DNA from: an uncultured Microbacterium sp.
GTDB taxonomy: Bacteria; Actinomycetota; Actinomycetes; Actinomycetales; Microbacteriaceae
Assembly (NCBI GenBank): GCA_913774665.1
Contig: CAJYHN010000002.1
Span: forward strand, 620,001 to 684,000
Reading direction: 5' to 3'
Length of the DNA: 64,000 nucleotides
The notes below the pieces were generated by a model. The model did not search any database and was not told the origin of the DNA. It was given only the letters and a program-made list of their open reading frames with translations. Position numbers and translations under genes: made by a program. Below are positions 17,849 through 25,929 of the stretch, one piece after another (position 1 is the first letter of the stretch; the number at the start of each line of letters is the position of its first letter).

Positions 17849-18769
17849 ATGCCCCGCATACCCCTCGACGGTCAGATCCTGCAGAGTGCCCGCTCCCCCG
17901 AGGCGGTCGACGTCGCGCCTCCCCGGGTGTGGGACGAGCGCCTGCGCGCCGTCCTGCCGCCCGCCTCGCGGCTGCTGTCGCTCTACGCCGACGCCACCTG
18001 GGCCGAGGGGCCGGTCTGGTGGACAGAGGAGCGCTCGCTCGTGTTCAGCGACGTGATCGGTCGGCGCACCCTCGCGTGGCGTGAGGACGGATCGATCATC
18101 ACGGTGCGCGACCGCTCGAACTTCGCGAACGGAAACGCGATGGACGCCCACGGCCGTCTCGTGCAGGCCGAACACGGACGCCGCGGCATCAGCCGCACCG
18201 ACGAGAACGGCACCGAACTGCTCGTCGACGCCTTCGAGGGCCAGCCGCTCAACTCGCCGAACGACCTGGTCGTGGCATCCGATGGCTGGATCTGGTTCAC
18301 CGACCCGACGTACGGCATCTCGGATCCGCGCGAGGGATACCCCGCCGACCCCGCACTCTCCCACCAGAGCGTGTACCGCTGGCGCGACGGCGACGGCCTG
18401 CAGCGCATGATCGACCTCGATCAGCCCAACGGCCTGGCCTTCAGCCGCGACGAGAGCACCCTGTACGTCGCCGAGTCGAATGTCGAGCGGCTCCCCCGTG
18501 TCGTCGCGTGCAGCTGGGACGGCGAGACCCTCGGCGCCCCGCGCACCTTCGCGACGGTGGATGCCGGCATCCCCGACGGATTCGTCGTGGACAGCCGCGA
18601 CTGGCTCTGGATCTCGAGCGAGGCGGGAGTGGTCATCGTCGACGAGACCGGCGCACGCCTGGGCGTCATCCCCACCCCGCACGTCGTCAGCAACTGCACC
18701 TTCGACGCCGACGAGAAGCGCCTCTTCATCACCGGCGACAGCGACCTGTGGATGGTGGAACTCGCGTGA
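17849..18769 (+). CDS. SMP-30/gluconolactonase-family protein
   Basis: A 306-residue six-bladed beta-propeller of the SMP-30/gluconolaconase/LRE family, which hydrolyses sugar lactones with a divalent metal. Seen motifs are WAEGPVWW (metal Glu), NGNAMDAHGRLV, NSPNDLVVASDG (metal Asn), WFTDPTYG and the late DGFVVDSRDWLWI (metal Asp). The ATG at 17849 is preferred over an in-frame TTG 12 nt upstream. It overlaps the following FGE-domain gene by 4 bp. The substrate is unknown. Confidence 0.88.
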   Translation: MPRIPLDGQILQSARSPEAVDVAPPRVWDERLRAVLPPASRLLSLYADATWAEGPVWWTEERSLVFSDVIGRRTLAWREDGSIITVRDRSNFANGNAMDAHGRLVQAEHGRRGISRTDENGTELLVDAFEGQPLNSPNDLVVASDGWIWFTDPTYGISDPREGYPADPALSHQSVYRWRDGDGLQRMIDLDQPNGLAFSRDESTLYVAESNVERLPRVVACSWDGETLGAPRTFATVDAGIPDGFVVDSRDWLWISSEAGVVIVDETGARLGVIPTPHVVSNCTFDADEKRLFITGDSDLWMVELA

Positions 18770-19407
18770 CCGACGTCGAGATGGCGCGCATCCCCGCCGG
18801 CCGCGTGCTGCGCGGAGACCTTCGGGGCGCAGAACGACGCGAGATCGTCGTCGACAGCTTCGAGATCGGCGTCTACGCCATCACCGAGGAGCAGATCGCG
18901 GAGCTGCTCGGCATCCCGTCTCGCCATCCGCGTCGCCCCGCGACGCAGCTGAGCTGGTTGCGGGCGATCCGGCTCTGCAACGCGCTGAGCGAATGGGAGG
19001 GCCTCGACCCCGTCTACTCCTTCGACGGCGAGGTCGTCACGGGCGACCCCGACTCCGACGGCTTTCGCCTGCCCACCGAGGACGAGTGGGAGTACGCGTG
19101 CCGCGCGGGCTCGACGTCATCGGCCTACGGACCGGTCCGCGAAGTGGCGTGGACGGCCGCTGACGGCCTGCGCGCCCCGGCGGAGGTCGGAGGACGGATG
19201 CCGAACCTCCACGGCCTCTTCGACACTCTGGGCAACGTGTGGGAGTGGTGCGCCGACCTGTACGACCCCGAGGGCGAGAGCGACGCGCGCGTGTTCCGCG
19301 GCGGCGGGTGGTCGGACGCCCCCGCGCAGGTGCGGGCGACCGCGCGACGGGGTGGGCGTCAGCGGGATGCGTTCGACGACGTGGGCGTGCGGGTCGCGCG
19401 GGGGTGA
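18766..19407 (+). CDS. FGE-sulfatase (SUMF1) domain protein, probably non-catalytic
   Basis: A 213-residue protein with the formylglycine-generating-enzyme fold: VDSFEIGVYAITEEQ near the N-terminus, RLPTEDEWEYACRAG in the middle, GLFDTLGNVWEWCADLYD, and VFRGGGWSDAP near the C-terminus. True FGEs need a pair of C-terminal cysteines for copper binding and catalysis; here that region has none, and no sulfatase gene is nearby. A binding or structural role is more likely. The start GTG at 18766 overlaps the propeller gene stop. Its last 49 bp overlap the convergent crtR gene. Confidence 0.82.
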   Translation: MTDVEMARIPAGRVLRGDLRGAERREIVVDSFEIGVYAITEEQIAELLGIPSRHPRRPATQLSWLRAIRLCNALSEWEGLDPVYSFDGEVVTGDPDSDGFRLPTEDEWEYACRAGSTSSAYGPVREVAWTAADGLRAPAEVGGRMPNLHGLFDTLGNVWEWCADLYDPEGESDARVFRGGGWSDAPAQVRATARRGGRQRDAFDDVGVRVARG

Positions 19408-19943
19408 CGCCCCGGGAGCCCGGGGGCTTCGACAGGCTCGGATGCCCGGTCGGGGGCGGGGGGGCAGTCCTCGGTGGTGATGGACTCGGTGAGCGAGTCC
19501 ATGAACGCCACGATCGTGTCGAGCTCGCCGTCGTCGAAGCGCTCGGCGACATCGCGCATGGCGCCCAGGTGCGCTCCGAAGTGCTGGAAGAACTCGCGCC
19601 GCGACTTGTCGGTGAGCACGACGACGCGAGCACGGCCGTCGGAGGGGTGCGGACGACGCTCGAGATGCCCCGAGGCCACGAGACGGTCGATCAGCTTCGT
19701 CGTCGACGCGGTCGAGATCCGCAGGTGGGTCGCCACGTCGTGCGGGCTGACCATCTGGCCCCGGTATTCGCGGATGGTGAGCATGCGCAGCGTCGCGAGA
19801 TCGCTGGCGTTCATGTCCATCTCGCCCTTCATGCCCGAATGCATTCTGTCGAGGGCGTCGCTGAGGGTTTGGATGGCGCGTAGGGTATGGCCCACGGCTG
19901 GCCTCGTATCAGAGGTCGACACGGCTTTCGTCACGGTGGACAC
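19359..19943 (-). CDS. crtR: MarR-family repressor of carotenoid genes (CrtR-like)
   Basis: A 194-residue winged-helix regulator: DLATLRMLTIREYRGQMV leads into the recognition region ATHLRISTASTTKLIDRL and the wing HPSDGRARVVVLT. In Corynebacterium glutamicum a MarR-type CrtR encoded divergently from crtE represses the operon and responds to geranylgeranyl diphosphate; position and family match here. The C-terminal 35 residues are Pro/Arg-rich and overlap the 3' end of the FGE-domain gene. It starts with GTG at 19943; a second GTG three codons in has better spacing from the GGGG stretch. Confidence 0.85.
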   Translation of the reverse strand: MSTVTKAVSTSDTRPAVGHTLRAIQTLSDALDRMHSGMKGEMDMNASDLATLRMLTIREYRGQMVSPHDVATHLRISTASTTKLIDRLVASGHLERRPHPSDGRARVVVLTDKSRREFFQHFGAHLGAMRDVAERFDDGELDTIVAFMDSLTESITTEDCPPAPDRASEPVEAPGLPGRHPRATRTPTSSNASR

Positions 19944-19965
19944 CCCCTTTCGGCGTCGGTATAGT
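19937..19965 (+). promoter_or_regulatory. Candidate sigma-A promoter of the carotenoid operon
   Basis: TGGACA (19937-19942), a 17-bp spacer and TATAGT (19960-19965) match the housekeeping -35/-10 pattern. The transcript would start near 19972, about 35 nt before idi. The -35 lies inside the first codons of crtR. Confidence 0.65.
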
Positions 19966-19977
19966 CAAGGCTACATC

Positions 19978-19992
19978 GCTAGCTAAACTAGC
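19978..19992. promoter_or_regulatory. Candidate CrtR operator
   Basis: GCTAG-CTAAA-CTAGC is a 5-bp perfect inverted repeat with a 5-nt centre, just downstream of the predicted transcription start and upstream of the idi ribosome-binding site (GGGAGG, 19997). The position suits repression by roadblock or occlusion. Binding by the adjacent MarR protein is inferred. Confidence 0.55.
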
Positions 19993-20006
19993 AAACGGGA
20001 GGCACG

Positions 20007-20558
20007 ATGAGCGAGACCGAATATGTCGTCCTCCTGGACGATTTCGGGAACGAGATCGGCACGGCGCCCAAGGCTACCGTGCACGACACCGAGACACCTC
20101 TGCACCTGGCGTTCTCGTGCCACGTGGTCAACGGCGCGGGCGAAGTGCTCGTCACGCGCCGTGCTCTGCACAAGAAGACGTGGCCCGGCGTCTGGACGAA
20201 CTCGTTCTGCGGTCACCCCGGCCCCTCCGAAGCCTCGCTCGCGGCGGTGCACCGCCGTGCCGCCCACGAGGTCGGTCTGGTCATCCGCGACCTCGAGCTG
20301 GCCCTTCCGCACTTCCGCTACCGCGCCGTCGACGCCAGCGGCATCGTCGAACACGAGATCTGTCCCGTGTACGTCGCCCGCGCCGACGTCGACCCCGAGC
20401 CGAACCCCGACGAGGTCGCCGAGTACCGCTGGGTCGACCCGCTCGAGCTCGCCGCATCTCTCGAGTCGACTCCGTGGGCGTTCAGCCCCTGGCTCGTCCT
20501 GCAGGCGCAGCAGCTGCACCTGTTCCAGACCCCTCACACGGTGAGGCGCGCCTCATGA
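20007..20558 (+). CDS. idi: Isopentenyl-diphosphate delta-isomerase type 1
   Basis: A 183-residue Nudix-fold enzyme interconverting IPP and DMAPP to supply the prenyl chain for carotenoids. The catalytic Cys is in NSFCGHP; a Glu-rich Nudix-like helix (RRAAHEVGL) and EHEICPVY with the catalytic/metal glutamates are present. It has GGGAGG 4 nt upstream of the ATG and is the first gene of the crt operon. It overlaps crtE as ATGA. Confidence 0.96.
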   Translation: MSETEYVVLLDDFGNEIGTAPKATVHDTETPLHLAFSCHVVNGAGEVLVTRRALHKKTWPGVWTNSFCGHPGPSEASLAAVHRRAAHEVGLVIRDLELALPHFRYRAVDASGIVEHEICPVYVARADVDPEPNPDEVAEYRWVDPLELAASLESTPWAFSPWLVLQAQQLHLFQTPHTVRRAS

Positions 20559-21622
20559 TCAGTCTCGAATCCACCCCCGTCGCCCGTCAGGGCATCGACC
20601 GCGAGATCGACGGGGCGCTGTCGCGCCTTCAGCGACGCGCCACCACGCTCGGCGACGGCGCCCGGTATCTGGCATCCGCCATCCGTCGGGCGACCGAAGG
20701 CGGAAAGCGCTTCCGTCCGCTGCTCGTCGTCTCGGCCTTCGAGACGCTCTACGGCGATGACGAGAACCGCATCGGCGTGTACCAGGTGGCCGCGGCCTTC
20801 GAACTGCTGCACACGGCGTTCGTCATTCACGACGACGTGATCGACCGCGACACCGAGCGCCGCGGCGTGCCCAACATCGGCGGAGAGTTCCGCCAGCGGG
20901 GTCTGTCGAAGGGAGCGGATGCCGACGGCTCGGCCCTCCTCGGAGACGCCGCCGCGATCCTCGCCGGTGACCTGCTGCTTCACGAGGCCGGACGCATGAT
21001 CGCCCTCGCGCAGCTCCCCGACCGCATGCGCCAGCCGCTGCTCGAGATGCTCGACGACGCCGTTCTGATCTCGGCGATGGGCGAGCTCTCGGACGTGGAG
21101 CACGCCGTCTCGTCGGGCGAGATCGACTCCGAGGCGGTCCTGCGCACCACGCGCGACAAGACTGCCGCGTACTCGTTCTCGGCGCCGCTGCAGGCCGGAG
21201 CCCTCATCGCCGGAGCCCCGAGCCCGTCGATCTACGCGCTCGAGCGGTTCGGCCAGCGACTGGGACTCGCCTACCAGCTCGTCGACGACCTCATCGGCGC
21301 CTTCGGTTCGTCGGCGCTGTCGGGCAAAGAAGAGGGCTGCGACCTGCGCGAGGCGAAGAAGACGCACCTCATCTCCCTCGCGCGGAAGACCCCGAACTGG
21401 CCCGAGGTCAGCGAGGCTCTCGCCCAGGCCCACACCGGTCCGATTGCCGTGCGCGCCGCCCAACAGGCCCTCTCCGAGTCGGGCGCCCGCGCCGAACTCG
21501 AATGCCTCATCCTCGACACGCTCGAAGAGGCCCTCATCATCGTCGACTCGTCGACGGTGCCGGCCGCATGCCAGGACATGCTGCGCGACCTCGTGAAAGC
21601 CGTGCAGGAGCGCATTCCGTGA
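20555..21622 (+). CDS. crtE: Geranylgeranyl diphosphate synthase
   Basis: A 355-residue all-helical polyprenyl synthase condensing IPP with allylic diphosphates to C20 GGPP. The first aspartate-rich motif is HDDVIDRD; the second is reduced to DDLIGAFG, followed by GCDLREAKKTHL, as in actinobacterial GGPP synthases. The start is fixed by the ATGA overlap with idi. Its product is the substrate of CrtB and, in Corynebacterium, the effector of CrtR. Confidence 0.95.
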   Translation: MISLESTPVARQGIDREIDGALSRLQRRATTLGDGARYLASAIRRATEGGKRFRPLLVVSAFETLYGDDENRIGVYQVAAAFELLHTAFVIHDDVIDRDTERRGVPNIGGEFRQRGLSKGADADGSALLGDAAAILAGDLLLHEAGRMIALAQLPDRMRQPLLEMLDDAVLISAMGELSDVEHAVSSGEIDSEAVLRTTRDKTAAYSFSAPLQAGALIAGAPSPSIYALERFGQRLGLAYQLVDDLIGAFGSSALSGKEEGCDLREAKKTHLISLARKTPNWPEVSEALAQAHTGPIAVRAAQQALSESGARAELECLILDTLEEALIIVDSSTVPAACQDMLRDLVKAVQERIP

Positions 21623-22488
21623 GTCATGCGCCCACGGGCCTCGAGCTGTACTCCCAGACCGCGGACGACGCCGCCGCCGCCGTGATCCACCGCTACTCCA
21701 CCTCGTTCGGCATCGCCGCGCGCCTGCTCGGGCCCCGCCCGCGTCCCCACGTGCGCAACATCTACGCCCTCGTGCGGGTGGCCGACGAGATCGTCGACGG
21801 ACCCGCCCACGACGCGGGGCTCAGTCCCGAGCGGGAGCGCGCCGTCCTCGACGGCCTCGAGAACGAGGTTCGGGATGCCATCGCCACCGGCTTCAGCGCC
21901 AACCTCGTCGTCCACGCGTTCGCCCGGACGGCGCGCGAGTGCGGCATCACCGACGAGCTCATCGCCCCGTTCTTCGCGTCGATGCGCACCGACCTCGACA
22001 CCGCGGAGCACGACGACCTCTCGCACGACGCTTACGTCTACGGCTCGGCCGAGGTCGTCGGGCTCATGTGCCTGCAGGTGTTCCTCAACGCCGGGATGTC
22101 GGCGCCCGCCCGACCCGCCGCCGACCTCGTCGACGGCGCACGGCGCCTGGGCGCGGCCTTCCAGGACGTGAACTTCCTCCGCGACCTCGCGGACGACGCC
22201 GACCGCCTCGGCCGCGACTATCTCGACGGCGCGGCCGACGACGAACGCCGGGTGGCCGTTCTCGACCGCATCGACGCCGACCTCGCCGCCGCGGCATCCG
22301 TCATCCCCCACCTGCCGCCCGACTGCCGCGCCGCCGTCACCACGGCGCACGACCTGTTCGCGGAACTCTCTCGCCGCCTCCGCTCCTCCCCCGCCGGCGC
22401 TCCCCGCGTCCGCGTTCCCGACGGTGTCAAAGCCACCCTCGCCGCCCGCGCCCTCCTGGGCCGCCCCCCGAAAGGTTCACGCTCATGA
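21619..22488 (+). CDS. crtB: Phytoene synthase
   Basis: A 289-residue squalene/phytoene synthase family enzyme joining two GGPP to phytoene. Motifs are YSTSFGIAARLL, YALVRVADEIVDG (first Asp motif) and QDVNFLRDLADDADRLGRDY (second Asp motif plus the RDY signature). The start GTG overlaps the crtE stop (GTGA), and its stop overlaps crtI (ATGA). Length is typical. Confidence 0.95.
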   Translation: MSHAPTGLELYSQTADDAAAAVIHRYSTSFGIAARLLGPRPRPHVRNIYALVRVADEIVDGPAHDAGLSPERERAVLDGLENEVRDAIATGFSANLVVHAFARTARECGITDELIAPFFASMRTDLDTAEHDDLSHDAYVYGSAEVVGLMCLQVFLNAGMSAPARPAADLVDGARRLGAAFQDVNFLRDLADDADRLGRDYLDGAADDERRVAVLDRIDADLAAAASVIPHLPPDCRAAVTTAHDLFAELSRRLRSSPAGAPRVRVPDGVKATLAARALLGRPPKGSRS

Positions 22489-24041
22489 GCGCCCAGCGCA
22501 TCGTCGTCGTCGGAGGCGGGATCGCCGGTCTCGGTACCGCAGCACTTCTTGCCGACCGCGGACACGACGTCCACCTCTTCGAGGCGCGTGACGCCCTCGG
22601 TGGCCGCGCGGGATCGTGGGAGAAGGACGGCTTCCGCTTCGACACCGGCCCCAGCTGGTACCTCATGCCCGAGGTGTTCGACCACTTCTTCCGTCTGCTC
22701 GGCACGAGCGCCGACGAGCAGCTCGACCTCGTACGCCTCGACCCGGCGTACCGCGTCTACGGCCCTCCCGGCAAGGGCGACCCGATCGACATCGTCTCGG
22801 GCCGCGAAGCCGTGCGCGCCCTGTTCGAGGAGCACGAACCCGGCTCGGGCGACAACATCGACGCCTACCTCGACTCCGCAAAGGACGCCTACGAGCTGTC
22901 CACGTCGAAGTTCCTGTACGACCCCTACTCGTCGACGAAGGGCCTGCGCGACCCCGCGCTGATCAAGCGCCTACCCACGCTCATCCCGCTGCTCACCCGC
23001 ACGCTGTGGAAGCGCGTCACCGACGACTTCAAGAACACTCGTCTGCAGCAGATCCTGGCCTACCCCGCGGTGTTCCTCGGCGGCTCCCCCTTCGAGGTGC
23101 CGAGCTTGTACCACCTCATGAGCCACCTCGACCTGGGCGACGGCGTGCTGTACCCCAAGGGCGGGATGACCGAGATCATCGCCGCGATCGAGAAGCTCGC
23201 CCGCGAACGCGGCGTCACGATCGAGACCTCGGCACCCGTCGAGGCGATCATCACCGAGTCGGGCACCGCGCGCGGCGTGCGCCTGGCCGACGGCCGCATC
23301 TTCGCAGCGGACGCCGTCGTATCGGGCGCCGACCTGCACCACACCGAGAACGAGCTGCTCGAAGAGAAGGACCGCCAGTACCCCGAGAAGTGGTGGAAGG
23401 ACAAGGTGCCCAGCCCCGGCGCCCTGCTGCTGCTGCTCGGCGTCAAGGGCGAGCTGCCGCAGCTCACCCACCACACGCTGCTGTTCACCGACGACTGGCA
23501 CACCAACTTCGACGCGATCTTCGGTGAGAACAAGAAGATCCCCGACCCCGCGTCGATCTACATCTGCCGCCCCAGCGCCTCCGACGAATCCGTCGCGCCC
23601 GAGGGGCACGAGAACCTGTTCGTGCTCGTCCCCGTACCCGCCGACCCCGACAGTGGACGCGGAGGCGTGTCCGGCGCCGGCGACGAGCGGATCGAGAAGG
23701 CCGCGGATCGCGTCATCGCGCAGATCGCCGAATGGACCGGCATCCCGGATCTGGCCGAGCGGATCGTCGTCCGTAAGACGATCGCGCCCGAGGACTTCAA
23801 AGAAGACCTGCACGCCTGGCACGGCAACTCGCTCGGACTCGCGCACACGCTCAACCAGAGCGCGATCTTCCGCCCGAAGAACCGCTCGCGCAAGGTCGGC
23901 AACCTCTACTACGCCGGTACCTCGGTTCTGCCGGGCATCGGCCTGCCGATGTGCCTCATCTCGGCCGAGCTCGTGGTCAAGCGCCTGACGGGTGACACCA
24001 CGACCGGCCCCCTGGCGGAACCCGCGCGCGCGGCGGTCTGA
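22485..24041 (+). CDS. crtI: Phytoene desaturase
   Basis: A 518-residue FAD-dependent desaturase taking phytoene to lycopene. The N-terminal dinucleotide site is VVVGGGIAGLGTAALL with the acidic strand end FEARDALGGRAG; the C-terminal FAD/substrate signature is GTSVLPGIGLPMCLISAE. FDTGPSWYLMPEVFD is conserved in bacterial CrtI. The start is set by the 4-bp overlap with crtB. Confidence 0.96.
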   Translation: MSAQRIVVVGGGIAGLGTAALLADRGHDVHLFEARDALGGRAGSWEKDGFRFDTGPSWYLMPEVFDHFFRLLGTSADEQLDLVRLDPAYRVYGPPGKGDPIDIVSGREAVRALFEEHEPGSGDNIDAYLDSAKDAYELSTSKFLYDPYSSTKGLRDPALIKRLPTLIPLLTRTLWKRVTDDFKNTRLQQILAYPAVFLGGSPFEVPSLYHLMSHLDLGDGVLYPKGGMTEIIAAIEKLARERGVTIETSAPVEAIITESGTARGVRLADGRIFAADAVVSGADLHHTENELLEEKDRQYPEKWWKDKVPSPGALLLLLGVKGELPQLTHHTLLFTDDWHTNFDAIFGENKKIPDPASIYICRPSASDESVAPEGHENLFVLVPVPADPDSGRGGVSGAGDERIEKAADRVIAQIAEWTGIPDLAERIVVRKTIAPEDFKEDLHAWHGNSLGLAHTLNQSAIFRPKNRSRKVGNLYYAGTSVLPGIGLPMCLISAELVVKRLTGDTTTGPLAEPARAAV

Positions 24042-24042
24042 G

Positions 24043-24399
24043 GTGCCGGGGATCTACCTGGGCGCGATCCTCTTCTCGCTGATCGGCATGATGCTGATCG
24101 ACGGGAAGTACTCGCTCGCGCTGCGGGTCGCTCCTCTCCGCACCACGATGGCGGTGCTGGGCGGGACGGCGTTCTTCCTCGCGTGGGACCTCGTCGGCAT
24201 CGTCACGGGCGTGTTCGTGAAGGGCGAGAGTCCGCTGTTCGTCGGCGTGATGCTCGCCCCGCACCTGCCGCTCGAGGAAGTGTTCTTCCTGCTGTTCCTG
24301 AGCTATCTCGCGGTGGTCATGTTCGCCGTGTTCGAGCGGCGCGCGGCCGCACGGGCTCGCCGTAGGGAGACCCCGGCGGTCGAGAGGGGGTCCGCGTGA
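24043..24399 (+). CDS. crtYe: C50 carotenoid cyclase subunit
   Basis: A 118-residue membrane protein with three hydrophobic helices and the heterodimeric lycopene-cyclase-domain motif LPLEEVFFLLFL. With CrtYf it forms the cyclase acting on the ends of the C50 chain. It starts with GTG one base after the crtI stop and overlaps crtYf by 4 bp. Whether the rings are epsilon (decaprenoxanthin) or gamma (sarcinaxanthin) cannot be read from sequence. The gene order is that of C. glutamicum, which favours epsilon. Confidence 0.9.
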   Translation: MPGIYLGAILFSLIGMMLIDGKYSLALRVAPLRTTMAVLGGTAFFLAWDLVGIVTGVFVKGESPLFVGVMLAPHLPLEEVFFLLFLSYLAVVMFAVFERRAAARARRRETPAVERGSA

Positions 24400-24710
24400 C
24401 CTACCCGCTCATCGTGCTGCCGTTCGTCATCGTGACGCTCATCGTGACCCTCGCCACGCTCCGGCGGCCGCGGTTCCGCCAGCGGATGGCATCCTCCGCT
24501 CTCACGGCGCTCGTGCTGGGGGGACTGACGCTCGTGTTCGACAACCTCATGATCGCCGTCGACCTGTTCTCGTATCCTCAGGAGCACCTCAGCGGCCTGA
24601 AACTCGGGCTCGCCCCCATCGAGGACTTCGCCTACCCCCTGTGCGCGGCGTTCCTCCTGCCGGCGCTGTTCACCCTCTTCGCTCCCCTGCCCTCGAAGGA
24701 CACCGCATGA
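24396..24710 (+). CDS. crtYf: C50 carotenoid cyclase subunit
   Basis: A 104-residue membrane protein with three helices and the motif GLAPIEDFAYPL, the counterpart of CrtYe in the two-subunit cyclase. It starts with GTG overlapping crtYe by 4 bp; its stop overlaps crtEb (ATGA). The tight coupling of the two subunits suits equimolar synthesis. Confidence 0.9.
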   Translation: MTYPLIVLPFVIVTLIVTLATLRRPRFRQRMASSALTALVLGGLTLVFDNLMIAVDLFSYPQEHLSGLKLGLAPIEDFAYPLCAAFLLPALFTLFAPLPSKDTA

Positions 24711-25600
24711 CCGCCCCCGCCGCCCTCACCCCCGGCCGCGTGCTGCGGGAGCTGTTCGTGTCGTCGCGACCGGTCAGCTGGATCAACACCGCCTTCCCGT
24801 TCGCCGCCGCCTACCTGCTGACCACGCGGACGATCGATGCGCCGCTGATCATCGGCATCCTGTTCTTCCTCGTTCCCTACAACCTCGCGATGTACGGCGT
24901 GAACGACGTGTTCGACTACGAATCCGACCTGCGCAACCCCCGCAAGGGCGGCACGCACGGGGCCGTGCTCGCGAAGCGCATGCACCCCATCACGCTGTGG
25001 GCCTCGGCGCTGTCGTGCCTGCCGTTCGTGGTGTACCTCGTCGTCATCGGGTCGCCGCTGTCGTGGCTCGTGCTCGCGCTGAGCCTGTTCTTCGTCGTGT
25101 TCTACTCCGCGCCGCCGCTGCGGCTCAAGGAACGCCCGTTCCTCGACTCGATGACCAGCAGCATCCACTTCTTCTCGCCCGCCGTGTACGGGCTCGTGCT
25201 GGCGGGCGCCGTGTGGACGCCGCAGCTCGTCTTCGTGCTCGTCGCGTTCGCGCTGTGGGGAATCGCCTCGCACGCCTTCGGCGCGGTGCAGGACGTCGAG
25301 GCCGACCGCGCCGCCGAGATCTCGTCGATCGCGACCGCCCGCGGAGCGCGGTGGACCGTGCGCTTCGCCCTGGCCGCCTACGCCCTCGCCGGGGTGGCCA
25401 TGCTGTTCACGGCCTGGCCCGGGCCCCTGGCCGCCGTGCTCGTGGTGCCCTACCTCGTCGTGTGCTGGCCGTACCGGAACGTGACGGATGCCGAGAGCGA
25501 CCGCGCCACCGCCGGCTGGAACCGCTTCTTGTGGCTGAACCAGATCGCCGGGTTCGGGACGACGATGCTGCTGATCTGGTGGTGGTTCTTGAGCGCTTGA
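24707..25600 (+). CDS. crtEb: Lycopene elongase/hydratase (UbiA family)
   Basis: A 297-residue UbiA-type prenyltransferase with about eight membrane helices. Aspartate-rich motifs are NDVFDYESD and DVEADRAAE. In Corynebacterium CrtEb adds two C5 units to lycopene, giving the C50 precursor flavuxanthin before CrtYe/Yf cyclisation. It is the last gene of the operon; a palindromic element rather than a classical terminator follows about 100 bp downstream. Confidence 0.93.
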   Translation: MTAPAALTPGRVLRELFVSSRPVSWINTAFPFAAAYLLTTRTIDAPLIIGILFFLVPYNLAMYGVNDVFDYESDLRNPRKGGTHGAVLAKRMHPITLWASALSCLPFVVYLVVIGSPLSWLVLALSLFFVVFYSAPPLRLKERPFLDSMTSSIHFFSPAVYGLVLAGAVWTPQLVFVLVAFALWGIASHAFGAVQDVEADRAAEISSIATARGARWTVRFALAAYALAGVAMLFTAWPGPLAAVLVVPYLVVCWPYRNVTDAESDRATAGWNRFLWLNQIAGFGTTMLLIWWWFLSA

Positions 25601-25701
25601 GCGCGCGCGGCGCGAGCGCTTAGGGCGTGTGAGCGCGTGCGGCGCGTGCGGCGCGTGAGCACGTGCGCGGGTTGCGGGCTGCCAGCACTCGTTGATCAGC
25701 A
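25601..25701. other. Low-complexity GTGCGGCGC-rich spacer
   Basis: Between crtEb and the first palindrome the sequence is a degenerate run of GCGCGTG/GTGCGGC units with no convincing gene. The rest of the gap (25761-25882) shows no gene either. Confidence 0.5.
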
Positions 25702-25760
25702 TTGAGTGTCCAAAACACTCGGACGGTTTCACATATCGTCCGCGTGTCTTGGACACTCAA
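25702..25760. repeat. 59-nt imperfect palindrome (element E1)
   Basis: Two 24-nt arms (25702-25725 and 25737-25760) pair with only two mismatches around an 11-nt loop. The outer arm is TTGAGTGTCCAA and its complement TTGGACACTCAA; the inner part is CGGACG/CGTCCG. It lies between the convergent crtEb and UPF0182 genes. It could work as a bidirectional terminator, but it has no T-tract on either side. Confidence 0.85.
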
Positions 25761-25882
25761 CGGGGGTAGACGCGGGTGGCCGCGCGGGGCAAGCGGGAGG
25801 GCGCTGGGCGGGCCGGCGGGCGCGCGCCGAGGACGGCGGCGGCGCGGAGGCACGGCGAGAACCACAACGCGGCGGGAACGAC

Positions 25883-25919
25883 GACGCCGGCGCCCCGCGG
25901 GAAGCGGGACGCCGGCGTC
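25883..25919 (-). terminator. Terminator of the UPF0182 gene
   Basis: Read on the minus strand, GACGCCGGCG pairs with CGCCGGCGTC and the stem continues through CCCGC/GCGGG to a TTCCC loop. This gives about 16 bp, starting 11 bp after the stop. The T-tract is weak (GTCGTCGTT). Confidence 0.75.
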
Positions 25920-25929
25920 GAGGGGTCGA

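Noticed and set aside
18766-19407. Active sulfatase-maturating formylglycine-generating enzyme
   Set aside because: The C-terminal cysteines needed for catalysis are absent and there is no sulfatase gene in the window.
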